This document shows positions 1 to 10,577 of a stretch of DNA of 64,000 nucleotides, piece by piece. The stretch lies in the NCBI GenBank assembly GCA_949825065.1, contig OX463855.1:41302301-41366300 (forward strand). The letters are read 5' to 3'. Each line of letters starts with the position of its first letter. Position 1 is the stretch's first letter. The position numbers were made by a program, and so were the translations under genes. Below the pieces are notes generated by a model. It was not told the DNA's origin and did not search any database. It saw only the letters and a list, made by a program, of their open reading frames with translations. Source of the stretch: Odontocerum albicorne (lineage: Eukaryota; Arthropoda; Insecta; Trichoptera; Odontoceridae).

Positions 1-39
1 GTTTTTACTGGCAGATACTCGGAAACTTATTTAAAAGAA

Positions 40-89
40 AAAATTACTAACAATATTAAAAATATTTTTTTAATATTGTTGGTAATTTT
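40..89. repeat. 22-bp inverted repeat (hairpin)
   Basis: Positions 40-61 and 68-89 are reverse complements with one mismatch and a 6-bp T-rich loop. The arms are AT-rich, and no terminal motif of a known element is visible. Confidence 0.7.
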
Positions 90-380
90 TAACTAAAAAA
101 ATCATCTTTAAATGTCAAGGGTTAAAATATTTTGTGATTGTTTTTATTGTATATGTTACAGTGGATGTAAACTATACTAGTGAAGGTACACCTTCTCCAA
201 TATACTATAGTGTTGATTGTTCACATTTGCGAGTGAAAATGCATTTTTACTTTTCGTTGTTAGTGAATGTTCTAGAATATGAACATTCATGCGCAGCTGT
301 GGTTCATACACTTTGAAATGCAAGACTCTTTAAGTGTAAATGTAAAAAAGAATGGCACTTTATGTACATGAAATGTAATC

Positions 381-828
381 ATTATTTGACTTCCTAAAGT
401 AAATAATTATTTGACTTCCTATAGTAAATAATTATTTGACTTCTTATAGTAAATAATTATTTGACTTCCTATAGTAAATAATTATTTGACTTCCTATAGT
501 AAATAATTATTTGACTTCCTATAGTAAATAATTATTTGACTTCCTATAGTAAATAATTATTCGACTTTCTTAAGTAAATAATTATTTGACTTCCTATAGT
601 AAATAATTATTTGACTTCCTATAGTAAATAATTATTTGACTTTCTAAAGTAAATAATTATTTGACTTCCTATAGTAAATAATTATTTGACTTCCTATAGT
701 AAATAATTATTTGACTATCTAAAGTAAATAATTATTTGACTTTCTATAGTAAATAATTATTTGACTTCCTAAAATGAATAATTATTTGACTTTCTAAAGT
801 AAATAATTATTTGACTTTCTATAGTAAA
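381..828. repeat. 25-bp minisatellite, about 18 copies
   Basis: A unit built on AATAATTATTTGACTTCC is repeated head to tail with few substitutions (cctatagt/tctaaagt variants). The array is AT-rich and non-coding. The flanks 130-330 and 890-1085 share short, partly inverted words, so the array may sit inside an older element, but I could not define its ends. Confidence 0.9.
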
Positions 829-1118
829 CAAAAATGTTTATCAATAGATTTTTTGTTTTATTTTAATATTTACTTTCTCCAACCCCAGTAAGTAAAAGTT
901 AACAGACACTAGCGAGTGTACAATCACCAGTGAATATGAATTTATTATTTTCAAACATACAATTTCTCTCACATTCACTGATTACTTTAGTGACGGTGAG
1001 CATTACTGTAAAATCCACTTCTACTGTGACATATATTGGAATCCACTTCCACTGTGACATATAGTATATTGGAAAATATTGTAAAAACAAATTTAAAGAA
1101 AAAGTTTCTCAATCTCTG
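829..1118. other. unassigned AT-rich spacer
   Basis: This spacer lies between two satellites. It contains a short direct repeat of CCACTT..ACTGTGACATATA near 1013-1065. I see no coding signal. Confidence 0.5.
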
Positions 1119-2006
1119 TATGTCTATGAATGTTAGTTGCTAATCTCTTTTGCACAATACAAATATCACTTTCAACGTTCGGAGTCACTTTGTATGTCTA
1201 CGAATGTTAGTTGCTAATCTCTTTTGCACATTACGAATATCACTATCAAGGTTCGGAGTCACTTTGTATGTCTATGAATGTTAGTTACTAATCTCTTTTG
1301 CACATTACGAATATCACTATCAAGGTTCGGAGTCACTTTGTATGTCTACGAATGTTAGTTGCTAATCTCTTTTGCACATTACGAATATCACTATCAAGGT
1401 TCGGAGTCACTTTGTATGTCTATGAATGTTAGTTGCTAATCTCTTTTGCACAATACAAATATCACTTTCAACGTTCGGAGTCACTTTGTATGTCTACGAA
1501 TGTTAGTTGCTAATCTCTTTTGCACATTACGAATATCACTATCAAGGTTCGGAGTCACTTTGTATGTCTATGAATGTTAGTTACTAATCTCTTTTGCACA
1601 TTACGAATATCACTATCAAGGTTCGGAGTCACTTTGTATGTCTATGAATGTTAGTTGCTAATCTCTTTTGCACATTACGAATATCACTATCAAGGTTCGG
1701 AGTCACTTTGTATGTGTATGAATGTTAGTTGCTAATCTCTTTTGCACAATACAAATATCACTTTCAACGTTCGGAGTCACTTTGTATGTCTACGAATGTT
1801 AGTTGCTAATCTCTTTTGCACATTACGAATATCACTTTCAAGGTTCGGAGTCAATTTGTATGTCTATGAATGTTAGTTGCGTATCTCTTTTGCACAATAC
1901 AAATACCACTTTCAAGGTTCGGAGTCACTTTGTATGTCTGTGAATGTTAGTTGCTAATCTCTTTTGCACATTACGAATATCACTATCAAGGTTCGGAGTC
2001 ACTTTG
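1119..2006. repeat. 74-bp satellite, exactly 12 units
   Basis: The span of 888 bp is 12 x 74 with no indels. Two subtypes alternate: type A has CAATACAAATATCACTTTCA and type B has CATTACGAATATCACTATCA. Type A occurs at units 1, 5 and 9 (unit 11 is A-like), which indicates a four-unit higher-order repeat of 296 bp. Non-coding. Confidence 0.95.
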
Positions 2007-2070
2007 TGGTCGACTAAACGTAAATTAAATAAATTTCGTAACAGATAATCTAATGTATTTTTAATGTTCA

Positions 2071-2576
2071 GGATGTCCCAAAAAGATGTATATTTACTTT
2101 GAATGAATTTATTAAGAAGTCTCCAAATTAAAGACAGATATAATTTTTTTTTAGTTATTGCAAGTGCTTAAATTGATGATCATTCTAGTCTAGCTGATAA
2201 TGTGGAGCAATGGAATTGCAAACATCACCAATCATTTGGTTTGGTATTTGGGTGCAATCTCTTTCAATAGCTGCTCTCAATTCATTAACTGTTGCCGTTT
2301 TGTGCCATAAACATTATCTTTGATGAGTCCCCATAAAAAAAGGTTAATTGGCGTAAGGCGTAAGGGAGTGTGGAGGGTATTCAATGCTACCTCTAAGTCC
2401 AATCCATCTGTTTGCCAAATTGACATCACGACAGTAGTGAGGAGGTGCATCATCTTGCTGGAAATAGAAGTCCTCATCATTAAATTCTTCACAAATTTGA
2501 GGTATGCCAAATTCCTGCAGCAACTTCAAGTAAATGGCATAGTGTAAAAGTGTGTATACATTTTTTTGGGTCAATC
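2071..2576 (-). mobile_element. Tc1/mariner-superfamily transposase remnant with short TIRs
   Basis: Imperfect inverted ends are visible at 2071-2092 (GGATGTCCCAAAAAGATG) and 2555-2576. Between them, on the minus strand, transposase fragments in two frames read FYFQQDDAPPHY followed by a proline-rich segment and NLFLWGLIKDNVYGTKR. This is the D-box and the third-aspartate region typical of insect Tc1/mariner-like DDE transposases. The DNA-binding domain and first aspartate are missing and the frame is broken, so the element is an inactive, internally deleted copy. Its exact family is unresolved. Confidence 0.7.
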
Positions 2577-2835
2577 TTTATTTAATTTATTCGATGAATC
2601 TAATGAATTGCTAAAAAAATGTTTAGCTTCCCTACTTTAATAAAATTTTCAACATGATTTTCAAATAAATTTAATTTTCGATAGTAAAATACAAATTGAA
2701 TATTTTCTACCATTCCGATAGAATTGAAGAGCTTTCTAATAGAAACCCATCCATAAAACACACTGAAACTAGTTAACAATGAAGTTTTATATAATATATT
2801 GCATTGGGGAATATATTATTTTTTACAGTTTATTT

Positions 2836-4325
2836 CAGGGGTGGCCAACCTTTTGCATACCATGCGCCAATTTTTTCACAGACGAGTTCAGATCCGCCAT
2901 ACAACTCAAGCACTTTTTTTACCTTCTTACGTTCACGTTTGGGGTTGTAAAATAGGGATAGGGGTAGGATCTGCTTCGCTTAGGGGAGGAAAAGAAATAA
3001 CTCAATCACGTAATTCAATTAATTAATTTATGCCATTTCAAAAGACACACGTTTATTGGAGCACCACTCTACGAGGCATATCCAGAAAGTAAGTGTACTG
3101 AATTTTTGTAGGTTACAATTTTTTTTATTTAAACAAAAAAATTACGTGGTTACCGTAGTACATATGTAAGCTATTTTTCGACATAGTCGCCATTCCTCTC
3201 AATGCAGGTGGTGAAGCGGGGTATCAACTTTTTGATGCCTTCCTCGAAGTAGTTTCCCGCCAACCCCTCCGTCCACTTCTCCACCTCTTCCTTTACCTCC
3301 TCGTTGGTTGAAAACCTTTTTCCACCCATGTGCAGCTTCAGGGAGGTAAAGAGATAGTAATCTGAAGGTGCTAGGTCAGGGGAATGCGCGGGATGGTTCA
3401 GGACAACCCATTTAAATGAGGCGAGCAGTTCCGTCTGGCATTGTCGTGTAACAGGCAGACACCCTTTGTCAGCATGCCTCTCCTCTTGTTCTGAATCGCC
3501 CTCCGCAATTTTTTAGGGTCTCACAGTATCTTGCAGAGTTGATGGTCTCCCCTTGAGGCATATATTCAATTAAAATTATGCCTTGACAGTCCCAAAACAC
3601 GGATGCCATGATTTTCTTGGCTGAAATTGTGGTTTTGAACTTTTTGGCAGAGGGTGAAGAGGTGTGACGCCACTGTTGAGACTGCCTTTTGGTTTCAGGC
3701 GTGTAGTGTGCAACCCAAGTTTCATCTCCAGTAACGATGGAGCGGAGAAATTCATCTCTATGGAGTTTGCAGCGCCTCAAAAACTCTTGCCCGGCCTCCA
3801 CTCGATTCAACTTGGCGGATTTTTCACGAAACGTGTTGTCGCGTCGACACTCCTCAACGTACTGATCTCGAACCGGTCTCGTTGCGGAGGGGAAGGGTCA
3901 GGCTACACGGAAGTGTAGCCAACATGTCGAAAATAAAATCCATCCGGTCGTGAGAGCCTCAGTACACTTAGTTTCTGGATACGCCTCGTACAATAGTCAG
4001 AAATGATCTCTTGGACGAGAGTTGTCGTGGACCCCACTGATGGTGCTACAGCTGCCGGAGAGTCTCGTTTGGTGAAGATAACTCTGAACCACAGTTGTTG
4101 GATGTGGTGAGAGAGGGAAAGCTCCGAACGAGATGAAGCACTGAGAGCGAGATCAGCTTGGAACTTGGAGTTGTCTGTTCTCTCTACTCATTAGAAGGAG
4201 TCCTGGCATACCATATGCTTAATAATCTTTTAAATAAAAGTATGCTTATAGACATAATTAACATTTTTAAATGAAAAGAATAAGTAGGCGCAAGGATGCA
4301 ATGCGCCACGGTTTGGCCACCCCTG
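2836..4325. mobile_element. hAT-like non-autonomous element interrupted by a mariner
   Basis: The ends are CAGGGGTGGCCAA at 2836 and its complement ending at 4325. The flanking octamers GTTTATTT (2828-2835) and GTTTATCT (4326-4333) form an 8-bp target duplication with one difference, diagnostic of hAT transposition. No hAT transposase is recognisable inside. A mariner (3072-3988) was inserted later. The element without the mariner is about 570 bp, so it is a MITE. Confidence 0.8.
3072..3988 (-). mobile_element. mariner family A, copy 1 (deleted)
   Basis: Terminal inverted repeats begin CGAGGCATATCCAGAAAG, with TA at 3070-3071 and 3989-3990. The minus strand keeps LNRVEAGQEFLRRC, TGDETW (first Asp) and KIMASVFWD. 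The start codon and DNA-binding part are deleted: the leader joins directly to the LNRVEAG segment, and 14 bp more is missing than in the copy at 32152. A 22-bp deletion removes the codons after the second catalytic Asp (near 3431) and shifts the frame. It is a dead, non-autonomous copy nested in the hAT element. Confidence 0.9.
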
Positions 4326-4333
4326 GTTTATCT

Positions 4334-4698
4334 TACAGTATACCCATCAGAGCTAAGTTTGTTAACAGGAAAACTTAGGCATTTGCCTAGGGGCGTCAAG
4401 GCAAAGGGGGAGCCCAAAGATTCGATAAAATCAATTTAATAAAATAAAACAGTGAATATGGACTTCAATGAGACCGTCGATACATTTACGGTGAAAAAAG
4501 CAAGATATAAACTGTAGTGGTTTATTGTGTGGTGCGAAATACATCACCATTTGAAAGGAATGGATGAGTATTTTTTTTAATTATGAGGATGGGAAGGGGT
4601 AAGTTAAAAACTGTATATGGATGTCGTTTATACAAATGCGGCACTGATACCCAGATGTAGTTGTTTTCTCGTAACCTTACACTCAGTGACACAGTCAG
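4334..4698. other. unassigned spacer
   Basis: This spacer lies between the hAT element and a tRNA-like repeat. I see no open reading frame with recognisable content and no strong repeat. Confidence 0.4.
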
Positions 4699-4765
4699 CG
4701 GGCATGGTCTAACTGTTAGCAGTCATGCTAAGCAAGCGGGCGCCCCAGGTTCCACTCCTGGTGAA
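4699..4765 (+). repeat. tRNA-like SINE head fragment
   Basis: A box A-like segment (GGCATGGTCTAACTGTTAGC, 4701-4720) is followed by a box B-like hairpin, CCAGGTTCCACTCCTGG (4745-4761). The cloverleaf is incomplete, so a tRNA-derived repeat is more likely than a tRNA gene. Confidence 0.45.
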
Positions 4766-4808
4766 TTAATTCCTGGACTAGTTTTACTCTTCAACCATTT
4801 TACATCTA

Positions 4809-5952
4809 CAGTGGAACCTCTCATAACGAGCACCTCTCATAACGAGCTAAACAGATTGTGAAAAAAATGCTCCCTTAACGAGCGACATTTCGCATAACGA
4901 GTGACGCAGAAAGGGGAAGTCCCATCTTCACGTCACTCACTTGTGAGCCGGAACTTCCGCTCCAGTGCGTCAGTCTCTGGTTAGCACTCGTTGCGCTAGC
5001 ACGTTAGTGTCACATGTGATCACACATTTTTCCAAACTCGTGTTCAGACATTATTTGTAATTTTTTTGTGCAAAGTTTAACAACCCTTGCAAAAATGTCC
5101 CTGAAGAAAAAGCCACAAGAAGACAGCCATAAGAGAATAAAAGTAACTGTAGAAATGAAACGTAAAATCATTGAAAAGCGAGAACGAGGTGTGAGCGTGG
5201 CTGATCTAGCGCGCACATGCAATCGGTCTACATCAACGATTTGCACTATCCTCAAGAATAAGGACAAAATTAAGAAGACAGATGTTTCAAAGGGAGTGTC
5301 AAGAATGTCTACGAAACGGTTACTTATTCTTGATGATGTTGAAAGGTTGCTTCTCATATGGATAAACGAAAAGTAATTGCCAGGCGATACTATTAACGAA
5401 AACATAATTTGTGAGAAGGCGAAAGTTATTTTCGCCGACCTCGTAAGACGCCAGGATCATCAACTGCCGAAAAAGAAGTATAATTTAAGGGAAGTCATGG
5501 ATGGTTCGAGAAATTTAAGAGAAGAACCGGCATCCACAGCACTGTGAGGCATGGTGAAGCAGCAAGCTCTGACACAAAGGCAGCAGAGAACTTCATCAGC
5601 GACTATAAGAAGCTCGTAGATTCTGAGGGTTACCGGATTTTACTTCTAGTAAAAAAGAATTAATTATTTGTCATAAATTCATAAATAAAAAACTAGTTAT
5701 TTCGATTTTTTTTATTGTTTTTGGCAAATCGAAATCGCATTCCGGGTTGTTACGCTCCTTAACAATTTATAAGTATGTAATTTTATTAGAATAAACGTTC
5801 AAAATAAAAAAAATTGAGTATTTTTTTCGGCATGGAACGCATTATCGTATTTTACATTGATTTATATGGTAAAAATTGTTTCGCTTAACGAGTGTTTCAC
5901 ATAACGAGTAAGATTCTGGAACGAATTATTCTCGTTATGAGAGGTTCCACTG
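4809..5952 (+). mobile_element. pogo/Tigger-like element, internally deleted
   Basis: The termini are CAGTGGAACCTCTCATAACG at 4809 and its inverted copy ending at 5952, flanked by TA at 4807-4808 and 5953-5954. The CAGTGGAACCTC end is typical of the pogo/Tigger branch of Tc1/mariner. A truncated transposase (5095-5376 plus a remnant to about 5635) is present, but the DDE catalytic domain has been lost. Confidence 0.88.
5095..5376 (+). pseudogene. Tigger/CENP-B-type transposase N-terminus (truncated)
   Basis: The ATG at 5095 gives MSLKKKPQEDSHKRIKVTVE and then a CENP-B N-terminal helix-turn-helix: KRKIIEKRERGVSVADLA, RTCNRSTSTICTILKNKD. A stop follows WINEK at 5374. Beyond it, in shifted frames up to about 5635, further conserved pieces appear: GDTINENIICEKAKVIFADL and then SHGWFEKFKRRTGIHSTVRHGEA, the second CENP-B-type DNA-binding domain. 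The DDE domain expected after SEGYR is absent. The product would have bound TIR DNA in the nucleus; this copy cannot transpose. Confidence 0.85.
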
Positions 5953-6161
5953 TAAATATATTTTTCTGTAGCTTATAAATTCTTTTGATGTTTTATAAAA
6001 CTCTTTCTAATGAAAGACTGTAACAGATTAAACCTGCCGAATATTTTGGAGCTTTAATCTCCTTGCTTTAGGAACTTTGGGTTTGATCTGTCAAGACTGT
6101 GCTTGCTGTAGTGCATCAACTTTCACATTATAAAATAATACAAACAAAAGCATCTTCAACT

Positions 6162-6892
6162 ACAGTACCCGGCGGTAAGTAATACACACCGGGCTTAAGA
6201 AAGAGACTGTTGGCCATAATCGGCTAACTTCGGCTTTGTAGAGCGTCGTCTCTGTCATTCATACACGTGTTCCGTCGTGATTTGCAAGTCGTTGGCAAGC
6301 GATGATAATTTAAACTTGAAACTTCGACAACGGTTAGTCAAATGCTACGTTTGGTCAGTGTTATTGCGTAGAGTGGAATCATGGACCCTCAAAGTTAGTA
6401 GTATGAACCAACTGGAAGCATTAGAAATGTGCATGCACCGGAGAATGCTACGGATACCCTGGACGGATATGGTCAGCAACACAAGGGTTCATCAAAGAGC
6501 CAAAGTTGATACGAGAGATGCTGACTATTATTAAAATCCGAAAGGTGTCCTACTTGGGTCATGTACTTAGAGGAGCAAAGTACAAATTACTGCACCTGAT
6601 CATTCAAGGCAAAATAGAAGGCCGAAGAGTTGTTGGTAGGAGGCAAATCTGGCTCCGCAATATACGTGATTGGACTGGCATAAGGGGCGTTGGAGATCTT
6701 TTTCGGGCTGCCGGGGACAAAGATGTCTACTCTCAGGTGATATTCAACGTTGGGGGGACCTGACGACACTGAGAAGAAGAAGGCAAGCGTTCTAGGGACA
6801 AAGACGACGCTCTACAAAGTCGAAGTTAGCTGATTATGGGCGACAGTCTCTTTCTTAAACCTGATGTGTATTACTTACCGCCGGGTACTATA
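6162..6892. mobile_element. palindromic MITE family P, copy 1, carrying a LINE insertion
   Basis: The ends are ACAGTACCCGGCGGTAAGTA and its inverted form, with arms of about 100 bp (6162-6260 and 6790-6892). Two short, uninterrupted relatives (50137-50303, 53742-53902) share the outer 50 bp, including TAGAGCGTCGTCTCTGTC. The interior of this copy is a non-LTR retrotransposon 3' end. No transposase is encoded, and the mobilising superfamily is unknown. Confidence 0.8.
6283..6780 (+). pseudogene. LINE reverse-transcriptase C-terminal fragment (family R)
   Basis: The plus strand reads LKLRQRLVKCYVWSVLL, ESWTLKVSSMNQLEALEMC and MHRRMLRIPWTDMVSNTRV. After a frame change it reads IKIRKVSYLGHVLRG. 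This is the conserved C-terminal region of insect non-LTR retrotransposon polyproteins. It ends in an AAG-rich tail (GAGAAGAAGAAG) and lies inside the palindromic MITE. Related 3' ends occur at 40145-40610 and, inverted, at 15262-15358. Confidence 0.8.
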
Positions 6893-7168
6893 CATCTATT
6901 TACAAAATGGCTGACAATTACACTTAATCGCAATGGATAGTAAGTCTGACACTGAAACAAATCTGCATCATGCTTATCTGGTTAGTTGGATGAGATTGCT
7001 GTTTAGCAATAAACCTGCTGATTGTACTTTATGCAATAGTGTCAAATATAAAAAATAGTTAAAAAAATTAGGTCTTTGTCATGTTATAAAATTTCAGTTT
7101 TCAATGAAATTATTTTCCTCATTTCTTTTAAGACAAACACCGCGCATACATCCTAACACATGTTTATA

Positions 7169-8090
7169 TTGGGTTGATGCAAAAGTTATGACCGTTTTTT
7201 ATGATCCCAGGTAAAAAAATTCCCAGGTAAGAAATGATGAACAGTATCTTCTTTTAAATGATTCCATTGTATAAAGGATGCTTTCCCTCTACTTTCTATT
7301 TCGTTTTGGCCTGGCCAGAGTACAGTGAAGAGCCCTTGTATTTTTTCAAAATGTCGGTCGATAAAGTGCATTTACGTCATTGTTTACTTTATGAATTCCG
7401 TAAAGACAATACCGCGAGTGTGGCAACCAAAAACATTTGCTAAGTGTATGGAGCAGATGTCATCAAAGTTCGACAGGTACGAAGATGGTTTACAAAATTC
7501 CGATCTGGGGATTTTTCACTAATTGATAAACCACGTACCGGGCGGCCATTGAAGTCTGATGACGACAAGTTAAAAGTCATAATTGACACCAATCCACGTC
7601 TAACCACCAGGGAGATCACGTCGATGATGGGAGTCAACCAAACAACCGTATTAAGACATTTGAAGCGTATGGGGATGGTTTCGCGGTACGACGTTTGGAT
7701 ACCTCATCAATTGTCGGCTGCCAATTTATTGGATCGTGTTTCAACGTGCTTTGCTTTGAGTGCGAGACAAAAACATGAACCTTTTTTGCATCCACCGTAT
7801 TCTCCAGATCTTGCTCCTTCCGATTTTCATTCATTCCGATCACTGCAAAAATTTTTAAATGATAAAAAATTAGATACAATAGAGCAGGTAAAAACATCCC
7901 TTACTACATTTTTCGCATCAAAATCCACGGAATTTTACACTAATGGTATTAATAAGTTGATGGAAAGATGGGAGAAGGTTATAAGAACTGATGGAAATTA
8001 TATAATTGATTAAATAAATAATGCAAATCTAAAAAAAAAAATGTTTAATTGTATAAGTAAAAAACGGTCATAACTTTTGCATCAACCCAA
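7169..8090 (+). mobile_element. mariner family B (mellifera/cecropia-like), copy 1, deleted
   Basis: The termini are TTGGGTTGATGCAAAAGTTA and its inverted copy, flanked by TA (7167-7168, 8091-8092). The copy is 922 bp instead of about 1.3 kb. Relative to the copy at 61455-62702, the piece from the first Asp motif to just before the third is missing. GCATC is found at both sides of the junction, suggesting a microhomology-mediated loss. Confidence 0.92.
7351..8013 (+). pseudogene. mariner B transposase, stop codon plus internal deletion
   Basis: The likely ATG at 7351 gives MSVDKVHLRHCLLYEFRKDN, the first helix-turn-helix. Codon 31 is TAA (7441-7443), where the sister copy has GAC. The frame then stays open: VYGADVIKVRQVRRWFTKF, the GRP linker, TVLRHLKRMGMVSRYDVW and WIPHQL (the equivalent of WVPHxL). 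After KHEPFLH the sequence jumps to PPYSPDLAPSDF, which contains the third catalytic Asp, and runs to the C-terminus. The first two catalytic aspartates are gone, so the protein cannot be an active nuclease. Confidence 0.9.
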
Positions 8091-8404
8091 TATTTCCATT
8101 TAAGGAGATGAAACCATTGTGCACATTGAAAAAGTTTTTTGTCTCTCCTGAAAAATCAATAAATTTTAGAGATGGGACTTTATCAAAAAGCTCTTCAATT
8201 TAGAACCTTTAATCAAAATTAAGATTCCAGATTTTGAATAAATTTTTAATAAAAAATATATATGACAAATCGTAGATCAATTCATGTAACAAATACAATA
8301 AAATAAGTTTAGTAGAAAGGTGTTTTAAGAATTCCAATTAGACTTCAGGTATTTCATAAACATATTCTTTTCACCATTATTATTTCATCACTCATTAAGT
8401 CTTA

Positions 8405-8976
8405 TACTTGAGAAAATGTAGGATGGTTCCTGAGACATTTGAAATGTCATGTCTCAAAGGGATAGGGTAAAATCATTTTTTTTTACAAATCGAATAGTTT
8501 TTTTATAAATCGAAAAATTGTTTTTCTCTAAACTGACGTTTTAATTCCTAATTTTCATTATATTGACTTTCTAATGTATTGTATGATTTGTATCTATCTT
8601 CTAATAAGCCAAGATCCACTATGAATTAATACTAAATACGAACATTTAATTTTAGGTATAAAAAAATCAAAAATCCAATTATCGTATACCCCATCCCTAG
8701 CCAATGCGGACTAACGTAGTGACTTTTGACAAACGTCACCAAATATTATTTGATTTTAACAAACTGCCACATTTTTGCTAATTTGTAACAAGATGTATTA
8801 ATTTGTCATTATTGTTAGTTTTATGTAATGTATTTACCTAAATAACTTGCTATTTATTAGAATCGAGGCTTATATTAAAGTTGATAAAATAATTAAAATT
8901 ACTGAAAATCGTTACAAGGTTGTATTGGGACAAATTTGTGAACTGTCACAGGGACCATGCTACATTTTCTCAAGTA
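8405..8976. mobile_element. MITE family M, copy 1
   Basis: Inverted ends TACTTGAGAAAATGTAGGAT and its complement bound a 570-bp AT-rich, non-coding element. An inverted copy lies at 50541-51137 and shares the interior (for example CCCATCCCTTTGAGACATG and AAGCCTCGATTCTAATAAAT). The flanking bases are TA-rich, so the target duplication could be TA. No transposase is encoded. Confidence 0.82.
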
Positions 8977-9290
8977 TAATAATAAATATTTCTTTCAGGT
9001 AAACAAACAAACACTGGAAATAGAAAACAAGAGTAACTATCAAGAAATAATATTAGAATCTATCTGTGTTTGTATATAACTATTATTATCCTAAATACAT
9101 AGGGATAATAGTGGGTACTTTAACTAGAGTTTAGTGCGTAGCTTTACTTGAAAAATTGATATTTTGATATCTTAATTTTTGCTATTCTAAAAGCGAAAGT
9201 CAAAAATTATGATATATTGAAACATCATTAACAAACAAATCTGTCATGGAATTAATTTATTATTCTTATTCAAAGAAATTGGGATTAATA

Positions 9291-10577
9291 GGTTAGTCAA
9301 AAAGTTTTGAAAGCGATATCTATGGAGCAGTAGAAAACCAAAATTTCTACGCCATTTTAATATTTCATCTTTCATAAGAACGTACTCAAAATTTCATTTC
9401 GATCTGTCAATTCATTCTTTGTTTACAAGCCATTTGAAGTTGACGTGTCAGTGTATTTTTTAACAATGGAAAAATCCGAATATCGTGCAGTGATTAAATT
9501 CTTTGTTTTGGAAGGTTTATCGGCTACTGAGATCCATGCAAAGATGGTGAAAGTATTAAAGGAGTCTTCTCCTTCATTTCCAACCGTTCACCGATGGGTT
9601 TTGGAGTTAAAGCGTGGCCGTACAAGCGTTGAAGACGATCCACGCTCAGGACGTCCAAAAAGTGCATCAACACCAGAAATCATAGCGAAAATACAGGATA
9701 TGGTTTTGGAAGATCATCGATCGACTGTGGATGTGATAGCTGACACCATAGGCATCTCACGTGGAACAACATGGCATATTTTGGCTGAAGTTTTGGGTTT
9801 CAAAAAACTGTGTGCACAATGGGTGCCGCATTTGCTAACAATGCAACAAAAACACGTTCGAATGCGACTTTCTGAGCAACATTTGGAGCAATTTCGAAAG
9901 GATAAAAAGGATTTTCTGTGTCGATTCATCACTATGGATGAGACTTGGGTCTACCACCATGATCCTGAATCAAAACAAGAGGCTAAGGAGTGGTGTGAAC
10001 CGGGCACTTTGGCTCCGAAGCGAGTTTGTGTCCAGAAATCGGCCAAGAAGGTGTTAGCGTCAGTTTTTTGGGACGCAAAAGGAATTTTATTGATAGATTA
10101 TCTCCAAACTGGTAAGACAATCAACTCTGATTATTATTGTGACCTTTTGGACCAGTTGGATGAAAAAAATTGTGAAAAAAGACCCGGTTTGCAGAAGAAA
10201 AAAATCATTTTTCATCAAGACAATGCACCTGCTCACACAGCTCAAAAAACCATCGCGAAAATCAGTGAATTGGGGTACGAATTGTTGCAGCATCCACCCT
10301 ATTCGCCAGATTTAGCTCCCTCTGACTTCTGGCTGTTCTCACACCTCAAAAAATTCCTTCGTGGAAAGCATTTTTCATCAAACGAAGAGGTTATAGCCGT
10401 CGTAGAGGAGTATTTTGCAGGCCTTCCAGAAAGTCACTTCCGTGATGGGACAACAAAAATGGAAGATCGTTGGACCAAGTGTATTGATCTTATGGGAGAC
10501 TATACTGAGCAATAAAAGTGATTTCCCACTAAAGAAAATGTATTTTCATTTCCGCTTTCAAAACTTTTTGACTAACC
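9291..10577 (+). mobile_element. intact mariner element (irritans-like)
   Basis: The element is 1287 bp, flanked by TA at 9289-9290 and 10578-10579. The terminal inverted repeats are perfect over the first 25 bp (9291-9315 and 10553-10577; start GGTTAGTCAAAAAGTTTTGA). It contains one uninterrupted transposase frame. Of all the mariners in this window it is the only one without a visible lesion. Confidence 0.97.
9466..10515 (+). CDS. mariner transposase, complete (349 aa)
   Basis: This is a DD34D transposase for cut-and-paste transposition at TA dinucleotides; it acts in the nucleus on the element's own TIRs. The ATG at 9466 starts MEKSEYRAVIKFFVLEGLSA. An upstream in-frame GTG at 9445 is unlikely to be the start. 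Residues 1-55 and about 70-110 form two helix-turn-helix motifs joined by a GRP linker (SGRPK, 61-65). WVPHLLT (119-125) is the mariner signature. The catalytic aspartates are D158 (MDETW), D252 (HQDNAPAH) and D287 (YSPDLAPSDF), with the canonical 34 residues between the last two. The length matches Mos1/Himar-type enzymes (345-350 aa). Resemblance to irritans-group enzymes is by motif only. Confidence 0.97.
   Translation: MEKSEYRAVIKFFVLEGLSATEIHAKMVKVLKESSPSFPTVHRWVLELKRGRTSVEDDPRSGRPKSASTPEIIAKIQDMVLEDHRSTVDVIADTIGISRGTTWHILAEVLGFKKLCAQWVPHLLTMQQKHVRMRLSEQHLEQFRKDKKDFLCRFITMDETWVYHHDPESKQEAKEWCEPGTLAPKRVCVQKSAKKVLASVFWDAKGILLIDYLQTGKTINSDYYCDLLDQLDEKNCEKRPGLQKKKIIFHQDNAPAHTAQKTIAKISELGYELLQHPPYSPDLAPSDFWLFSHLKKFLRGKHFSSNEEVIAVVEEYFAGLPESHFRDGTTKMEDRWTKCIDLMGDYTEQ

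Noticed and set aside
1119..2006. CRISPR-like array
   Set aside because: There are no unique spacers; the whole 74-bp unit repeats. The same applies to the arrays at 381, 16765, 34829, 36236, 51205 and 54680.
9445..9465. Upstream start of the intact mariner transposase at 9445
   Set aside because: The codon is GTG. The family starts with MEK, which is the ATG at 9466.
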